A stretch of DNA of 64,000 bases from RUG11237 sp050874665 (GTDB lineage: Bacteria; Bacillota; Clostridia; Lachnospirales; Lachnospiraceae). Made by a program: the position numbers and the translations under genes. The notes beneath the pieces were generated by a model. The model did no database searches, was not told the DNA's origin, and saw nothing but the letters and a program-made list of their open reading frames with translations. Numbering within the stretch: the stretch's first letter is position 1; each line of letters starts with the position of its first letter. The DNA lies in assembly GCA_050874665.1 (NCBI GenBank), contig JBNMLC010000001.1, positions 186,001 through 250,000 of the forward strand, given 5' to 3'. Shown piece after piece: positions 17,982 through 25,350 of this stretch.

Positions 17982-18944
17982 ATGGAAAAACTTTCATTTG
18001 TCATACCGTGTTATGGCTCAGAACATACAATTGAAACTGTTACCGAACAGATTAAGCAGGTTATGAAAAAAAGAGCAGAATTTGATTACGAGATACTTTT
18101 GATTAATGACTGTTCACCGGATAATGTATGGCAGATTATTACCGGACTTTGTAAGAAGGATTCTCATATTCGTGCAGTCAAGCTTGCAAAAAATTTTGGA
18201 CAACATTCTGCACTGATGGCGGGATATACTTTCGTGACGGGAGATTACGTTGCAACCTTAGATGATGATGGACAGACACCGGCAGAAGAGGTGTTTAAAT
18301 TGTTAGATAAGGTAAAAGAGGGATATGATGTAGCTTATGGATATTATGCAGAGCGTAAAGACAATATTTTCCGTAAGTTTGGTACGATGATGAATAACAA
18401 AATGTTGGAAATAATGATTGAAAAGCCGAAGAATGTACATTTAACCAGTTATTTTGTTGCAAAACGATATATTATTGATGAAATTACAAAATATCAGAAT
18501 CCGTATCCATATATCTGGGGGCTGGTTCTGCGTACTACCAAAAATATAGTCAATGTGGAAATTAATCATAAAGAGCGCAAAGAAGGAAAGTCGGGTTATA
18601 CGTTTGCAAAACTGATTAATTTGTGGCTGAATGGATTTACTGCTTTTTCGGTAAAACCATTGCGCATTGCAACCGGGGTAGGAGCCTGCACTTCTTTTGT
18701 GGGAGTTATTTTTATTATTTTTACGATTGTAAAAAAACTGATGAATCCGGAATTAGTACCAGGATATAGTTCGCTGATGGCCGTATTGTTGTTTATTGGT
18801 GGAATGCTAATGGTCATGATTGGGTTAGTGGGAGAATATGTAGGCCGTATTTACATTTGTATTAATGCATCACCACAGTTTGTAATCGGAGAGCAGCTCA
18901 ATATTACGGAAAATGATATGGTATGTGGTAAAGAAAAGGAATAA
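17982..18944 (+). CDS. GtrB/ArnC-like polyprenyl-phosphate glycosyltransferase
   Basis: A 320-residue GT2 enzyme: LSFVIPCYGSEHTIETV, INDCSPDNVW, LAKNFGQHSALMAGY, LDDDGQTPAEE, then KEGKSGYTFAKLINLWLNGFTAFS and two C-terminal helices ending in LVGEYVGRIY. This is the ArnC/GtrB pattern: it charges undecaprenyl phosphate with a sugar from a nucleotide donor on the inner face. It is a close paralogue of 55795-56730, which shares the DDDGQTPA and SGYSFAKL blocks. It stands directly before the dTDP-dideoxysugar genes, so it may make undecaprenyl-P-2,6-dideoxyhexose (inference). Confidence 0.87.
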   Translation: MEKLSFVIPCYGSEHTIETVTEQIKQVMKKRAEFDYEILLINDCSPDNVWQIITGLCKKDSHIRAVKLAKNFGQHSALMAGYTFVTGDYVATLDDDGQTPAEEVFKLLDKVKEGYDVAYGYYAERKDNIFRKFGTMMNNKMLEIMIEKPKNVHLTSYFVAKRYIIDEITKYQNPYPYIWGLVLRTTKNIVNVEINHKERKEGKSGYTFAKLINLWLNGFTAFSVKPLRIATGVGACTSFVGVIFIIFTIVKKLMNPELVPGYSSLMAVLLFIGGMLMVMIGLVGEYVGRIYICINASPQFVIGEQLNITENDMVCGKEKE

Positions 18945-18948
18945 TGCT

Positions 18949-20340
18949 ATGAAAGAAATTGTAAAAAGTATCATAAAGTCATGGAATAATACAGAGGGTA
19001 ATGTGAATTTAACGCAGGACGTTATTGCGTGGATTCAGAAGTTAAACAAGGAAACGTACGTTGATATTAAAGAATGTAATATCTCGGACAGCACTTTTTG
19101 GTTTTATGATGATTATAATGGGGAAATTTTAAATCGTAAACGCAGTTTCTTTTCGATTAAGGGAATGAGAAATTTTGTGGATGATAAGTTTATCTGCGAG
19201 CAGCCGGTGATTCTTCAACCGGAAATCGGATATTTAGGAATTATCTGCAAAATGATAGATGGTGAGTTGAATTTTCTGATGCAGGCGAAGATTGAACCCG
19301 GAAATGTTAACTGTGTGCAGGTTTCACCCACGATTCAAGCTACAAAAAGTAATTTTACCAGAGCACATGGCGGGAATCTTCCCACATATTTTGAATATTT
19401 TGAAAATTCAGGAAAATATCGTGTTATTTATGATCAGATACAATCAGAACAATCAGCAAGATTTTATAAAAAGCGTAATAGAAATATGATTATGATGATA
19501 GAAGATGATATTGAAGTCTATGGGAATTATAAATGGATGACGCTGGGACAGATTAAGGAACTGATGAAAATTGATAATCTTGTCAATATGGATACCCGCA
19601 CAGTTTTGTCAGGAATCCCATTTGTTACCAGCAGATACAGCGAAGCTGACTTGAAGGAATTAGAGGAGTTTTTTTCGGATCAGGCGTTATTTCGCTCTAT
19701 TTTTTGTACGGATACGATAGAGGACTTGGCAAGAGTGTATCAGTATATGAATAATTATAAGATGTTTCACGAAGTGAAAACAAAGGCAGTACCGCTGAAT
19801 GAGCTGGTGGACTGGCAGGTAGATGAGCAGGGTGTTACCTGCCGTAAGGAGGCGAACTTTAAAGTACGTTTCTACGATATTGCTATCTCAGGAAGAGAAG
19901 TGCAGGAGTGGACACAGCCGTTATTTAAGGCTATCGGACAGGCAGTGTTTGGACTGATTACATGTGTGGACAAGGGTGTGCGCAAATTTCTGGTATGTGC
20001 CAGACCGGAAATTGGTTCGTTTGACAAAATAGAGTTAGGACCAAGTATACAAAAGGAGCCGATTGAAAAGGTCAAGAACAGAAACCTTGTGGAGCAGATT
20101 TTTGAAAAGCATTTAAAGACAAGAGAAGGGATATTGCTAGATGTCATGCTTTCAGAGGAAGGTGGACGTTTTTACCATGAACAGAACAGAAATGTCATTA
20201 TGGAAGTGGATCAGGAAAAAATTGGTGACTTGCCGGAAGGCTACTTCTGGGTGAATTATAGTTCTTTGAATTATCTCGTTCAGATTAATAATTGTTTGAA
20301 CATTCAGCTTAGAAATTTATTATCATTATTGGAGGTATAA
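18949..20340 (+). CDS. NDP-hexose 2,3-dehydratase (EvaA/SpnO-like)
   Basis: A 463-residue protein of two tandem related halves (about 20-225 and 245-460), as in known 2,3-dehydratases. First half: RSFFSIKGMR, LQPEIGYLGI, MQAKIEPGNVNCVQ, SPTIQATKSNF, RFYKKRNRN. Second half repeats these less strictly (LVCARPEIGSFD, LGPSIQK, RFYHEQNRN). These enzymes remove water from C2-C3 of dTDP-4-keto-6-deoxyglucose, the first step to 2,6-dideoxysugars. ATG 18949 follows AAAGGA and is preferred to an earlier in-frame start at 18913 inside the GtrB-like gene. The next two genes supply the 3- and 4-ketoreductases. Confidence 0.9.
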   Translation: MKEIVKSIIKSWNNTEGNVNLTQDVIAWIQKLNKETYVDIKECNISDSTFWFYDDYNGEILNRKRSFFSIKGMRNFVDDKFICEQPVILQPEIGYLGIICKMIDGELNFLMQAKIEPGNVNCVQVSPTIQATKSNFTRAHGGNLPTYFEYFENSGKYRVIYDQIQSEQSARFYKKRNRNMIMMIEDDIEVYGNYKWMTLGQIKELMKIDNLVNMDTRTVLSGIPFVTSRYSEADLKELEEFFSDQALFRSIFCTDTIEDLARVYQYMNNYKMFHEVKTKAVPLNELVDWQVDEQGVTCRKEANFKVRFYDIAISGREVQEWTQPLFKAIGQAVFGLITCVDKGVRKFLVCARPEIGSFDKIELGPSIQKEPIEKVKNRNLVEQIFEKHLKTREGILLDVMLSEEGGRFYHEQNRNVIMEVDQEKIGDLPEGYFWVNYSSLNYLVQINNCLNIQLRNLLSLLEV

Positions 20341-20341
20341 T

Positions 20342-21364
20342 ATGATTCGTATTGGAATAATATGTCCGTCAGAAATTGCATACAGAAGATTTCTTCCGGC
20401 TCTGAAGGAAATATCAGAAATTTCCTATGCAGGAGTTGCAGTTGCCAGTAAGGAGGAATGGTTTCAGGAAGAAGTTTCTGAAGAAAAGGCATCTGCCGTG
20501 TTAGAAAAAGAAAGAGAAAAGGCAGAAGAATTTAAAAAGAATTATGGCGGAGAAATTTTCGAGGGTTATGAGAAAATGCTTGCTTCTGATTCTGTTGATG
20601 CAGTGTATCTTCCGCTGCCACCGGCATTGCACTATCAATGGGCAAAAAAAGCATTAGAGTATGGAAAGCACGTATTTTTAGAAAAGCCGTTTGCCACCTG
20701 CCGGAGGGAGACAGAGGAGCTGATTCAAAGTGCAAAAGAAAAAGCGCTTGCACTTCATGAAAATTATATGTTTGTATTTCATGACCAGTTATCTGCCATA
20801 AAAGAAGAAATAAGGAGTGGAAGTATAGGAGATGTCCGTTTGTACCGGGTATCCTTTGGATTTCCAAGAAGGGCAGCAGGGGATTTCCGTTACAATAAGG
20901 CACTGGGTGGTGGTGCAATCCTGGACTGCGGTGGTTATACATTGAAATTTGGAAATTTATTGCTGGGGGATACCGCAAAGGTGGTTCATGCCAGAAGAAA
21001 TTATACAAAAGAATTTGATGTAGATTTATTTGGAAGTGCTGTTATGGAAAATGATAAGGGTGATACGGTTCAGATTTCGTTCGGTATGGATAATGGATAT
21101 AAGTGTGATTTAGAAGTGTGGGGAAGCAAAGGAAGTCTGTTTACCGGAAGAGTATTGACAGCACCGGCAGGCTTTGTACCTACTATGGTTATCAAGAATG
21201 CGGACGGAGAACAGGTAAAGGAGCTTCCGGCAGATGATACCTTCAAGAAGTCTATTTTGAAATTTCAAAGTTGTATAGAACAGAAGGAAGAAAGAGAAGC
21301 AAATTATCAGGTGATACAAAGACAGGCAGAGCTTTTAGAACAGTTTATGCAATTGTCAGAGTAA
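20342..21364 (+). CDS. Gfo/Idh/MocA-family NDP-sugar 3-ketoreductase
   Basis: A 340-residue two-domain oxidoreductase: IRIGIICPSEIAYR Rossmann start, VDAVYLPLPPALHYQWA, and the family's EKPFATCRRE (active-site Lys in EKP) followed by ENYMFVFHDQ. Placed directly after the 2,3-dehydratase it matches SpnN/UrdT-type 3-ketoreductases, which reduce the unstable dTDP-3,4-diketo-2,6-dideoxyglucose. ATG lies two bases after the dehydratase stop, with GGAGG at 20329-20333, so both should be made in step. The pathway role is inferred from neighbours; the family is certain. Confidence 0.88.
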   Translation: MIRIGIICPSEIAYRRFLPALKEISEISYAGVAVASKEEWFQEEVSEEKASAVLEKEREKAEEFKKNYGGEIFEGYEKMLASDSVDAVYLPLPPALHYQWAKKALEYGKHVFLEKPFATCRRETEELIQSAKEKALALHENYMFVFHDQLSAIKEEIRSGSIGDVRLYRVSFGFPRRAAGDFRYNKALGGGAILDCGGYTLKFGNLLLGDTAKVVHARRNYTKEFDVDLFGSAVMENDKGDTVQISFGMDNGYKCDLEVWGSKGSLFTGRVLTAPAGFVPTMVIKNADGEQVKELPADDTFKKSILKFQSCIEQKEEREANYQVIQRQAELLEQFMQLSE

Positions 21365-21365
21365 T

Positions 21366-21388
21366 AACACGCACAGTAGCTGCGTGTT
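21366..21388 (+). other. 8-bp hairpin between the 3-ketoreductase and the SDR gene
   Basis: AACACGCA at 21366-21373 and TGCGTGTT at 21381-21388 are perfect inverted repeats with the loop CAGTAGC. It starts just after the upstream stop and ends a few bases before the ribosome site AGAAGGA. No T-run follows, so it is not a standard terminator. It may set relative expression or protect the mRNA end. Confidence 0.45.
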
Positions 21389-21404
21389 TAGAAAGAAGGA
21401 AGAT

Positions 21405-22295
21405 ATGAAAGTAATGATGTTAGGTGCCAACAGTTACATTGCCAGAAATGTAATTCAGGTACTTCTTAGAAATCCGAAAAAATATGAGTTAAGCTTATAT
21501 GACAGAGAAGAAGAACAAAAAGATGGTGTGGCGGGATACCAGTCATTAGATATATTAGATGCACAGGCGGTAAATGCTCTTGATTTTTCCTGCGATATTG
21601 TATATATGTTTGTGGGCAGAACGGGAAGTATACAGGGATTTGAGGAATATGATAATTTTATAGATGTAAATGAACGGGCATTGCTCAATGTATTAAATGC
21701 CTGTAGAGAACAAAAATCCAGGGCTAAAATAATTTTTCCTTCCACCAGGCTGGTATATAAAGGAAAAGCAGGCAAACTAAAAGAAGATGCTGAAAAGGAA
21801 TTTAAAACAGTATATGCGGCGAATAAATATTCCTGTGAGCAGTATTTAAAGATGTATGAAAATGTATATGGAATTTCTTACCGTATTTTCCGTATCTGTA
21901 TTCCCTATGGAACCATGATACCGGGTGCAAAATCTTATGGAACGGCAGAGTTTTTCCTAAGCAAAGCAGAAAAAGGGGAAGATATCAGTCTGTACGGTGA
22001 CGGTTCCCAGCGAAGAACATTAACTTACATGGAAGATCTTTGCAATGCCTTGATTCAAGGCGCAGAATCAGAAGCTTTAACCAATGATGTATATAATATC
22101 GGAGGGGAAGATTACAGTTTAGATGAAATGGCAAAATTAATTGCAAAGTATTATAATGTTTCTGTAACTTATGTGGAATGGCCGGAAACGGCATTAAAGA
22201 TAGAATCGGGAGATACGGTGTTTGATTCAAAAAAGCTGGATGAAGCAGCAGGAATCTGCTATCCGATGCGATTTGAAGAATGGGTGCAGAGGTAA
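21405..22295 (+). CDS. NAD-dependent epimerase/dehydratase (SDR), probable 4-ketoreductase of the dideoxysugar pathway
   Basis: A 296-residue extended SDR: MKVMMLGANSYIARN cofactor loop, FVGRTGSIQGF, FPSTRLVYKG, active-site YAANKYSCEQY (Tyr-x-x-x-Lys), RICIPYG and YGDGSQRRTLTYMED, followed by NIGGEDYSLDEMA. ATG 21405 after AGAAGGAAGA is chosen over an earlier in-frame GTG at 21384, which falls in a hairpin. As the third gene after the 2,3-dehydratase and 3-ketoreductase it should reduce C4 to give a dTDP-2,6-dideoxyhexose, or possibly epimerise. The final stereochemistry cannot be told from sequence. A terminator follows. Confidence 0.82.
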   Translation: MKVMMLGANSYIARNVIQVLLRNPKKYELSLYDREEEQKDGVAGYQSLDILDAQAVNALDFSCDIVYMFVGRTGSIQGFEEYDNFIDVNERALLNVLNACREQKSRAKIIFPSTRLVYKGKAGKLKEDAEKEFKTVYAANKYSCEQYLKMYENVYGISYRIFRICIPYGTMIPGAKSYGTAEFFLSKAEKGEDISLYGDGSQRRTLTYMEDLCNALIQGAESEALTNDVYNIGGEDYSLDEMAKLIAKYYNVSVTYVEWPETALKIESGDTVFDSKKLDEAAGICYPMRFEEWVQR

Positions 22296-22335
22296 GCGGG
22301 AATCGAAACATTACGTTGGGATTTGTCATGCAACA

Positions 22336-22375
22336 GCCCATGAAAGAAGATGCTCTTTCATGGGCATTTTGTTTT
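22336..22375 (+). terminator. Rho-independent terminator ending region A
   Basis: GCCCATGAAAGA (22336-22347), loop AGATGC and TCTTTCATGGGC (22354-22365) form a perfect 12-bp stem, followed by ATTTTGTTTT. It lies between two convergent genes. The + strand T-run makes it effective for the dideoxysugar operon. It may also stop the reverse gene, although T-richness on that side is weak. Confidence 0.9.
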
Positions 22376-22393
22376 CAATAAAGGCATGATACA

Positions 22394-23836
22394 TTAGAAA
22401 ATCCAGTCGAAAAGGTAAAAGAAGAATGGTATCATACAGACTCCGGCCGAAACAGCATAGCGAAACCAGATAACGCTTCGTTCTACCGGTAGTGATTGGG
22501 AAAAATCGTTTATCCCTGCAGACAGATTCGCTTCTGTCTGTTTTTTTCTTGGGAAATTTAATACTACCAGCGCCAGCATGGAAAAGGCGAAAAGTGCCAG
22601 TGTCAGAGGAAGACCAAAGGTATTGGTAAATAGCTTAAGGCTTTCTTCATTCCCTAAGATGGAAAGGTTATTTTCCTGTATCATTGTATCAATGGGGTGC
22701 AGTATTTTTGCAAGTGGCATCAAAGGCATCAGCCATTTGTAACTGAATACCCAGGGAAAGAACAGGTTTTGGGCTAAAATAAGACCAACGCCAGCGATTG
22801 TATCCAGCCATAGATTTACCTTTAATAAAGAGATGTTCTGACACACTAATAGGGCAAAATATGGTGTAACCAGGATAATCCAGTAAGGACTGGATTCGGA
22901 AAAAACAAAAAAAGCAGCCCATACAGTAAAGGGAATATAGGTACTGAAGCGTTGTAATTCATAGTCGGTGTCAATTTGTTTTAAATAACAAAACAAAAGA
23001 ATTCCAAGATAAACAATAATAAATAAGGAAGCATTTCCAAGACCTAAATCAATGGTTCCCATCAGCATTTTATTCATTTGTGCGAATAAAAATGAGCCTG
23101 CCGGAGTTGTTCCAAGTAAGGTAAAAAGTATCTGTGACAGTAGAAAAACGGACATACTGCCGAGGGTATATAAAATAATTTTACTTACCTTCTTTACTTT
23201 TAGGAGAAGTAGCGGAAGAAATATAAACAGGGCAAAATTTTTCATGGTAATGGATATTGCCATAAACAGGGTGAACTTTTTTAAGTCACCTTTGATATAG
23301 TGGTATAAGGCTATCAAAGAAAAGAAAATGCCGATGATATCATATTGACAAAGCACAAAGATAGAGGACATCATGAAGGCAGAGGTAAGGTAAATTAACA
23401 GGCACCAGTTGATTTTTTCTTTGGAAAAGTTGAATGCCTTACCAATTTTATTCAGATACACAATACTTCCTGCGAGAAAAGGGAGCATAATGCCCTTTGC
23501 CCAAAGAAGACAAGGTGTGGAGTATAATGCATCAATGCCCAAAAGATTTTCCGCCAGCCATAACGGAAAATCCCAAATGGCAAATATAATGTAAAGACTG
23601 AAATCGTAGAGTGCATCACAGTGTAAAGTGTTATAGAAGGTCATGTTTTTGCTTAATTCATAGAAATGTGTAATTTGCCCATTAAAAAGATAAGTCCAAA
23701 AATCAATCCCTGAACGGGTAGTAATTGCTACATCTGTATAGAAATACATCAGATAAAAAACAACCAGGGTTGCACAAGCAATTACAAATTCAGCTTTATA
23801 GGGTTTGGAAGTATTTTTAAACCAGTTCGTTTTCAT
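22394..23836 (-). CDS. Polytopic GT-C-like membrane protein, reverse strand
   Basis: A 480-residue membrane protein with about 12 helices. SGIDFWTYLFNGQ in the first outer loop, CDALYDFSLYIIFAIWDFPLWL, LCQYDIIGIFF and the TMKNFALFIFLPLL segment match the protein at 52634-54067 in order and spacing, so the two are paralogues. The family resembles DUF2029/Gpi18-like transferases using polyprenyl-phosphate sugars; exact function is unknown. ATG 23836 with GGAG at 23847-23850 (complement) is preferred to the TTG three bases upstream. It is transcribed away from the leader region of the next operon. Confidence 0.7.
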   Translation of the reverse strand: MKTNWFKNTSKPYKAEFVIACATLVVFYLMYFYTDVAITTRSGIDFWTYLFNGQITHFYELSKNMTFYNTLHCDALYDFSLYIIFAIWDFPLWLAENLLGIDALYSTPCLLWAKGIMLPFLAGSIVYLNKIGKAFNFSKEKINWCLLIYLTSAFMMSSIFVLCQYDIIGIFFSLIALYHYIKGDLKKFTLFMAISITMKNFALFIFLPLLLLKVKKVSKIILYTLGSMSVFLLSQILFTLLGTTPAGSFLFAQMNKMLMGTIDLGLGNASLFIIVYLGILLFCYLKQIDTDYELQRFSTYIPFTVWAAFFVFSESSPYWIILVTPYFALLVCQNISLLKVNLWLDTIAGVGLILAQNLFFPWVFSYKWLMPLMPLAKILHPIDTMIQENNLSILGNEESLKLFTNTFGLPLTLALFAFSMLALVVLNFPRKKQTEANLSAGINDFSQSLPVERSVIWFRYAVSAGVCMIPFFFYLFDWIF

Positions 23837-24038
23837 CAAAAAAAGTCTCCTATTCTCTAAGATATGATATCGGGTCCGGATATCAAAATATATGTTATTT
23901 ATGGTATCATATTATAAGTAAAAGGGCAAATATAACAGAAAGAATGCGAAAATATTACAAATAAATGAAAATGCCGTTAAAAATGTGCAAAAACTGGGAA
24001 AAAAGTAAAAGAAATATGTGCAAAATCACAAAAGAATG

Positions 24039-24067
24039 TTGACATTTTAGTATACATGGGGTAATAT
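24039..24067 (+). promoter_or_regulatory. Near-consensus sigma-A promoter
   Basis: TTGACA at 24039-24044, a 17-base spacer, and TAATAT at 24062-24067. The -35 is perfect and the spacing optimal. Transcription should start near 24074, giving a leader of about 275 bases before the acyltransferase gene. It is the best-matching promoter seen in the window and probably drives the region-B operon or its attenuated leader RNA. Confidence 0.82.
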
Positions 24068-24109
24068 TACATCATAAAGATTGCCTGATACCTATTCAGG
24101 TAGTTGAAA

Positions 24110-24136
24110 TTCATCATTTAGGGAGGAAATGATGAA
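24110..24136 (+). promoter_or_regulatory. Hairpin displaying a ribosome-binding site in its loop and holding the leader start codons in its stem
   Basis: TTCATCATTT (24110-24119) and AAATGATGAA (24127-24136) are perfect 10-base inverted repeats. The seven-base loop is AGGGAGG, a full Shine-Dalgarno sequence, and the two ATG codons of the leader peptide are paired in the 3' arm. This would make translation of the leader depend on opening of the helix. Just upstream, CCTGA/TCAGG (24084-24100) and TACCT/AGGTA (24089-24102) can form two mutually exclusive small hairpins. Confidence 0.6.
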
Positions 24137-24170
24137 GAATATAGTATTTTGGGGAAGGTATTATATATAA
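24129..24170 (+). CDS. 13-residue leader peptide (candidate)
   Basis: ATGATG at 24129-24134 preceded by GGGAGG (24121-24126) opens a short frame encoding MMKNIVFWGRYYI, ending at TAA 24168-24170. The ribosome site is strong but spacing from ATG 24129 is only two bases, so ATG 24132 (12 residues) is the likelier start. It ends four bases before a stable hairpin. The Trp-Gly-Arg-Tyr-Tyr-Ile run near the stop is the kind of codon stretch that could stall a ribosome; whether it is translated is unknown. No similarity is recognised. Confidence 0.5.
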   Translation: MMKNIVFWGRYYI

Positions 24171-24173
24171 AAG

Positions 24174-24211
24174 GAGCAGGCTCGAGAGAGCCTGCTCTAC
24201 GTGTGTTTTAG
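24174..24211 (+). terminator. Terminator/attenuator-like hairpin in the leader
   Basis: GAGCAGGCTC (24174-24183), a GAGA tetraloop of the stable GNRA type, and GAGCCTGCTC (24188-24197) form a perfect 10-bp G/C-rich stem. It is followed by TACGTGTGTTTTA, an interrupted T-run, so termination is probably partial. Its position right after the leader stop codon fits an attenuator controlling read-through into the operon at 24352, or the 3' end of a ~130-base small RNA. Confidence 0.6.
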
Positions 24212-24229
24212 GATTCTTACAAGTAACAA

Positions 24230-24265
24230 TTCAATGCGATTCAATGCGAAATTTCAATGCGAAAT
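24230..24265 (+). repeat. Three direct repeats of TTCAATGCGA
   Basis: The ten-base unit occurs at 24230-24239, 24240-24249 and 24253-24262. The last two belong to a 13-base repeat (TTCAATGCGAAAT at 24240-24252 and 24253-24265). They lie between the leader hairpin and the second promoter, about 15 bases before its -35. They could be a regulator-binding array or a replication-slippage product. Confidence 0.7.
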
Positions 24266-24278
24266 TTCCCTTAAAAAG

Positions 24279-24307
24279 TTGATTTTTCTACACGAATATG
24301 ATAACAT
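24279..24307 (+). promoter_or_regulatory. Second candidate promoter with extended -10
   Basis: TTGATT at 24279-24284, a 17-base spacer, and TAACAT at 24302-24307 with TG one base before it. Each hexamer matches consensus at four of six positions. Transcription from here would begin near 24314 and bypass the leader hairpins, giving basal expression of the operon from 24352. Confidence 0.45.
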
Positions 24308-24351
24308 AGGAACGATATTGAGTGAAAATACCATAAATAATAGGAAGAACT

Positions 24352-25350
24352 ATGGTGGAGAAGAAAAGAAATCCTTTGTTTGACAATGTTCGGGTAATGC
24401 TTATTTGTCTGGTAGTGTTTGGACATGCAATTGAACAGATACGCTTTGAAGATGGGCTGTTTCTTGGCATATATAATTTTATATATTTTTTCCATATGCC
24501 AGTGTTTGTCTTTTGTTCCGGAGCATTTGCAAAGTGTGATAAAAAAAGAATAGTGAAAAAATATCTGATTCCATATGTTGTTTTTCAAGCATTGTATGGA
24601 ATATTTGACGTGTATGTTATGAAAGCAGAGAAATTTCATTTTCTAGAAAGCTATTATGTACTATGGTACATTTTGGCATTAGCAGTATGGAATAGTATCT
24701 TACCTTTATTAAAAACAAAGGGAAACAGAAAAAAACAGTTATTCTTTTTGATGGTAAGCGTGTGTACCGGTTTGCTTGCAGGATATGTGGAATGGATAGG
24801 CAAAGTATTTTCTCTTTCCAGAATTTTTGTGTTTTTTCCATTCTTTTTGGCAGGGTATTATATCAGACAGGAGAAGCTTGGTTCGAAATGGATAGAGCTG
24901 GGCAGAATTTATAAGAGAAAAAAGTGGATAAGAGTTTTTAGTATAGCAATCTTTTTGTTTGCGTTTGCCGGAATTGCGCTGGTTAGCCCTAAGATTAATA
25001 CGTGGGCATTATTTGGCTATACCTCTTATGCATTTCAGGGTTATACGGTATATTTTCGTATAATACAATATTTGACCGCAGCCGTTTTGGGTGTATTATT
25101 GTTTGTCATTTTGCCCGGAGAAAAGGCATATGCAATCATGGTTGCAAGAAATCTTATGGTGATTTATTACGCACATGTGCCAATCATAAAATGTTTAGAG
25201 AAAGTCGGCGTGACAAAAGAATTGCACAGTAGCATAGGACGATTTGCATATTCTGTTCTTGTTACGATTCTGATAATAAGTGTATGCACTGCGATTTCCA
25301 CGAAGGTAACTGACTGGAAGTCATACAGGCAGGAAAGGAAAAGAAAATGA
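24352..25350 (+). CDS. Acyltransferase-3 family membrane protein (NolL-like)
   Basis: A 332-residue protein with about 10 helices. NPLFDNVRVMLICLVVFGHAIE (His 25) and YFFHMPVFVFCSGAFAKC are the N-terminal motifs; YYAHVPIIKCL occurs late. It resembles the gene at 16920-17963 in length and layout (COG3594 group). AGGAAG precedes ATG. It is the first gene of the region-B operon and overlaps the cytidylyltransferase in ATGA. It probably O-acetylates an exported glycan, perhaps at the pentitol or the sugar beside it (inference). Confidence 0.85.
   Translation: MVEKKRNPLFDNVRVMLICLVVFGHAIEQIRFEDGLFLGIYNFIYFFHMPVFVFCSGAFAKCDKKRIVKKYLIPYVVFQALYGIFDVYVMKAEKFHFLESYYVLWYILALAVWNSILPLLKTKGNRKKQLFFLMVSVCTGLLAGYVEWIGKVFSLSRIFVFFPFFLAGYYIRQEKLGSKWIELGRIYKRKKWIRVFSIAIFLFAFAGIALVSPKINTWALFGYTSYAFQGYTVYFRIIQYLTAAVLGVLLFVILPGEKAYAIMVARNLMVIYYAHVPIIKCLEKVGVTKELHSSIGRFAYSVLVTILIISVCTAISTKVTDWKSYRQERKRK

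Larger units (their letters stand above)
23840..24351. promoter_or_regulatory. 512-bp divergent regulatory region
   Basis: No long gene lies between the reverse gene ending its 5' side at 23836 and the acyltransferase starting at 24352. On the minus strand a TATAAT (complement of 23911-23916) could be the -10 of the reverse gene, but its -35 is poor. A short GATATC inverted repeat is at 23866-23884. The + strand side holds a strong promoter, a leader-peptide hairpin, a GAGA-capped hairpin, direct repeats and a second promoter, each listed separately. The stretch is very A/T-rich around 23930-24060. Confidence 0.7.

Noticed and set aside
23866..23884. GATATC inverted repeat upstream of the reverse-strand gene
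   Set aside because: The arms are only six bases and the spacer is seven; A/T-rich DNA yields such palindromes often. Noted in the region entry but not called an operator.
24201..24383. A 60-codon + strand frame in the regulatory region
   Set aside because: It starts at GTG just after the leader hairpin without a ribosome site, runs through the direct repeats and overlaps the acyltransferase start in another frame. The translation has no recognisable pattern.
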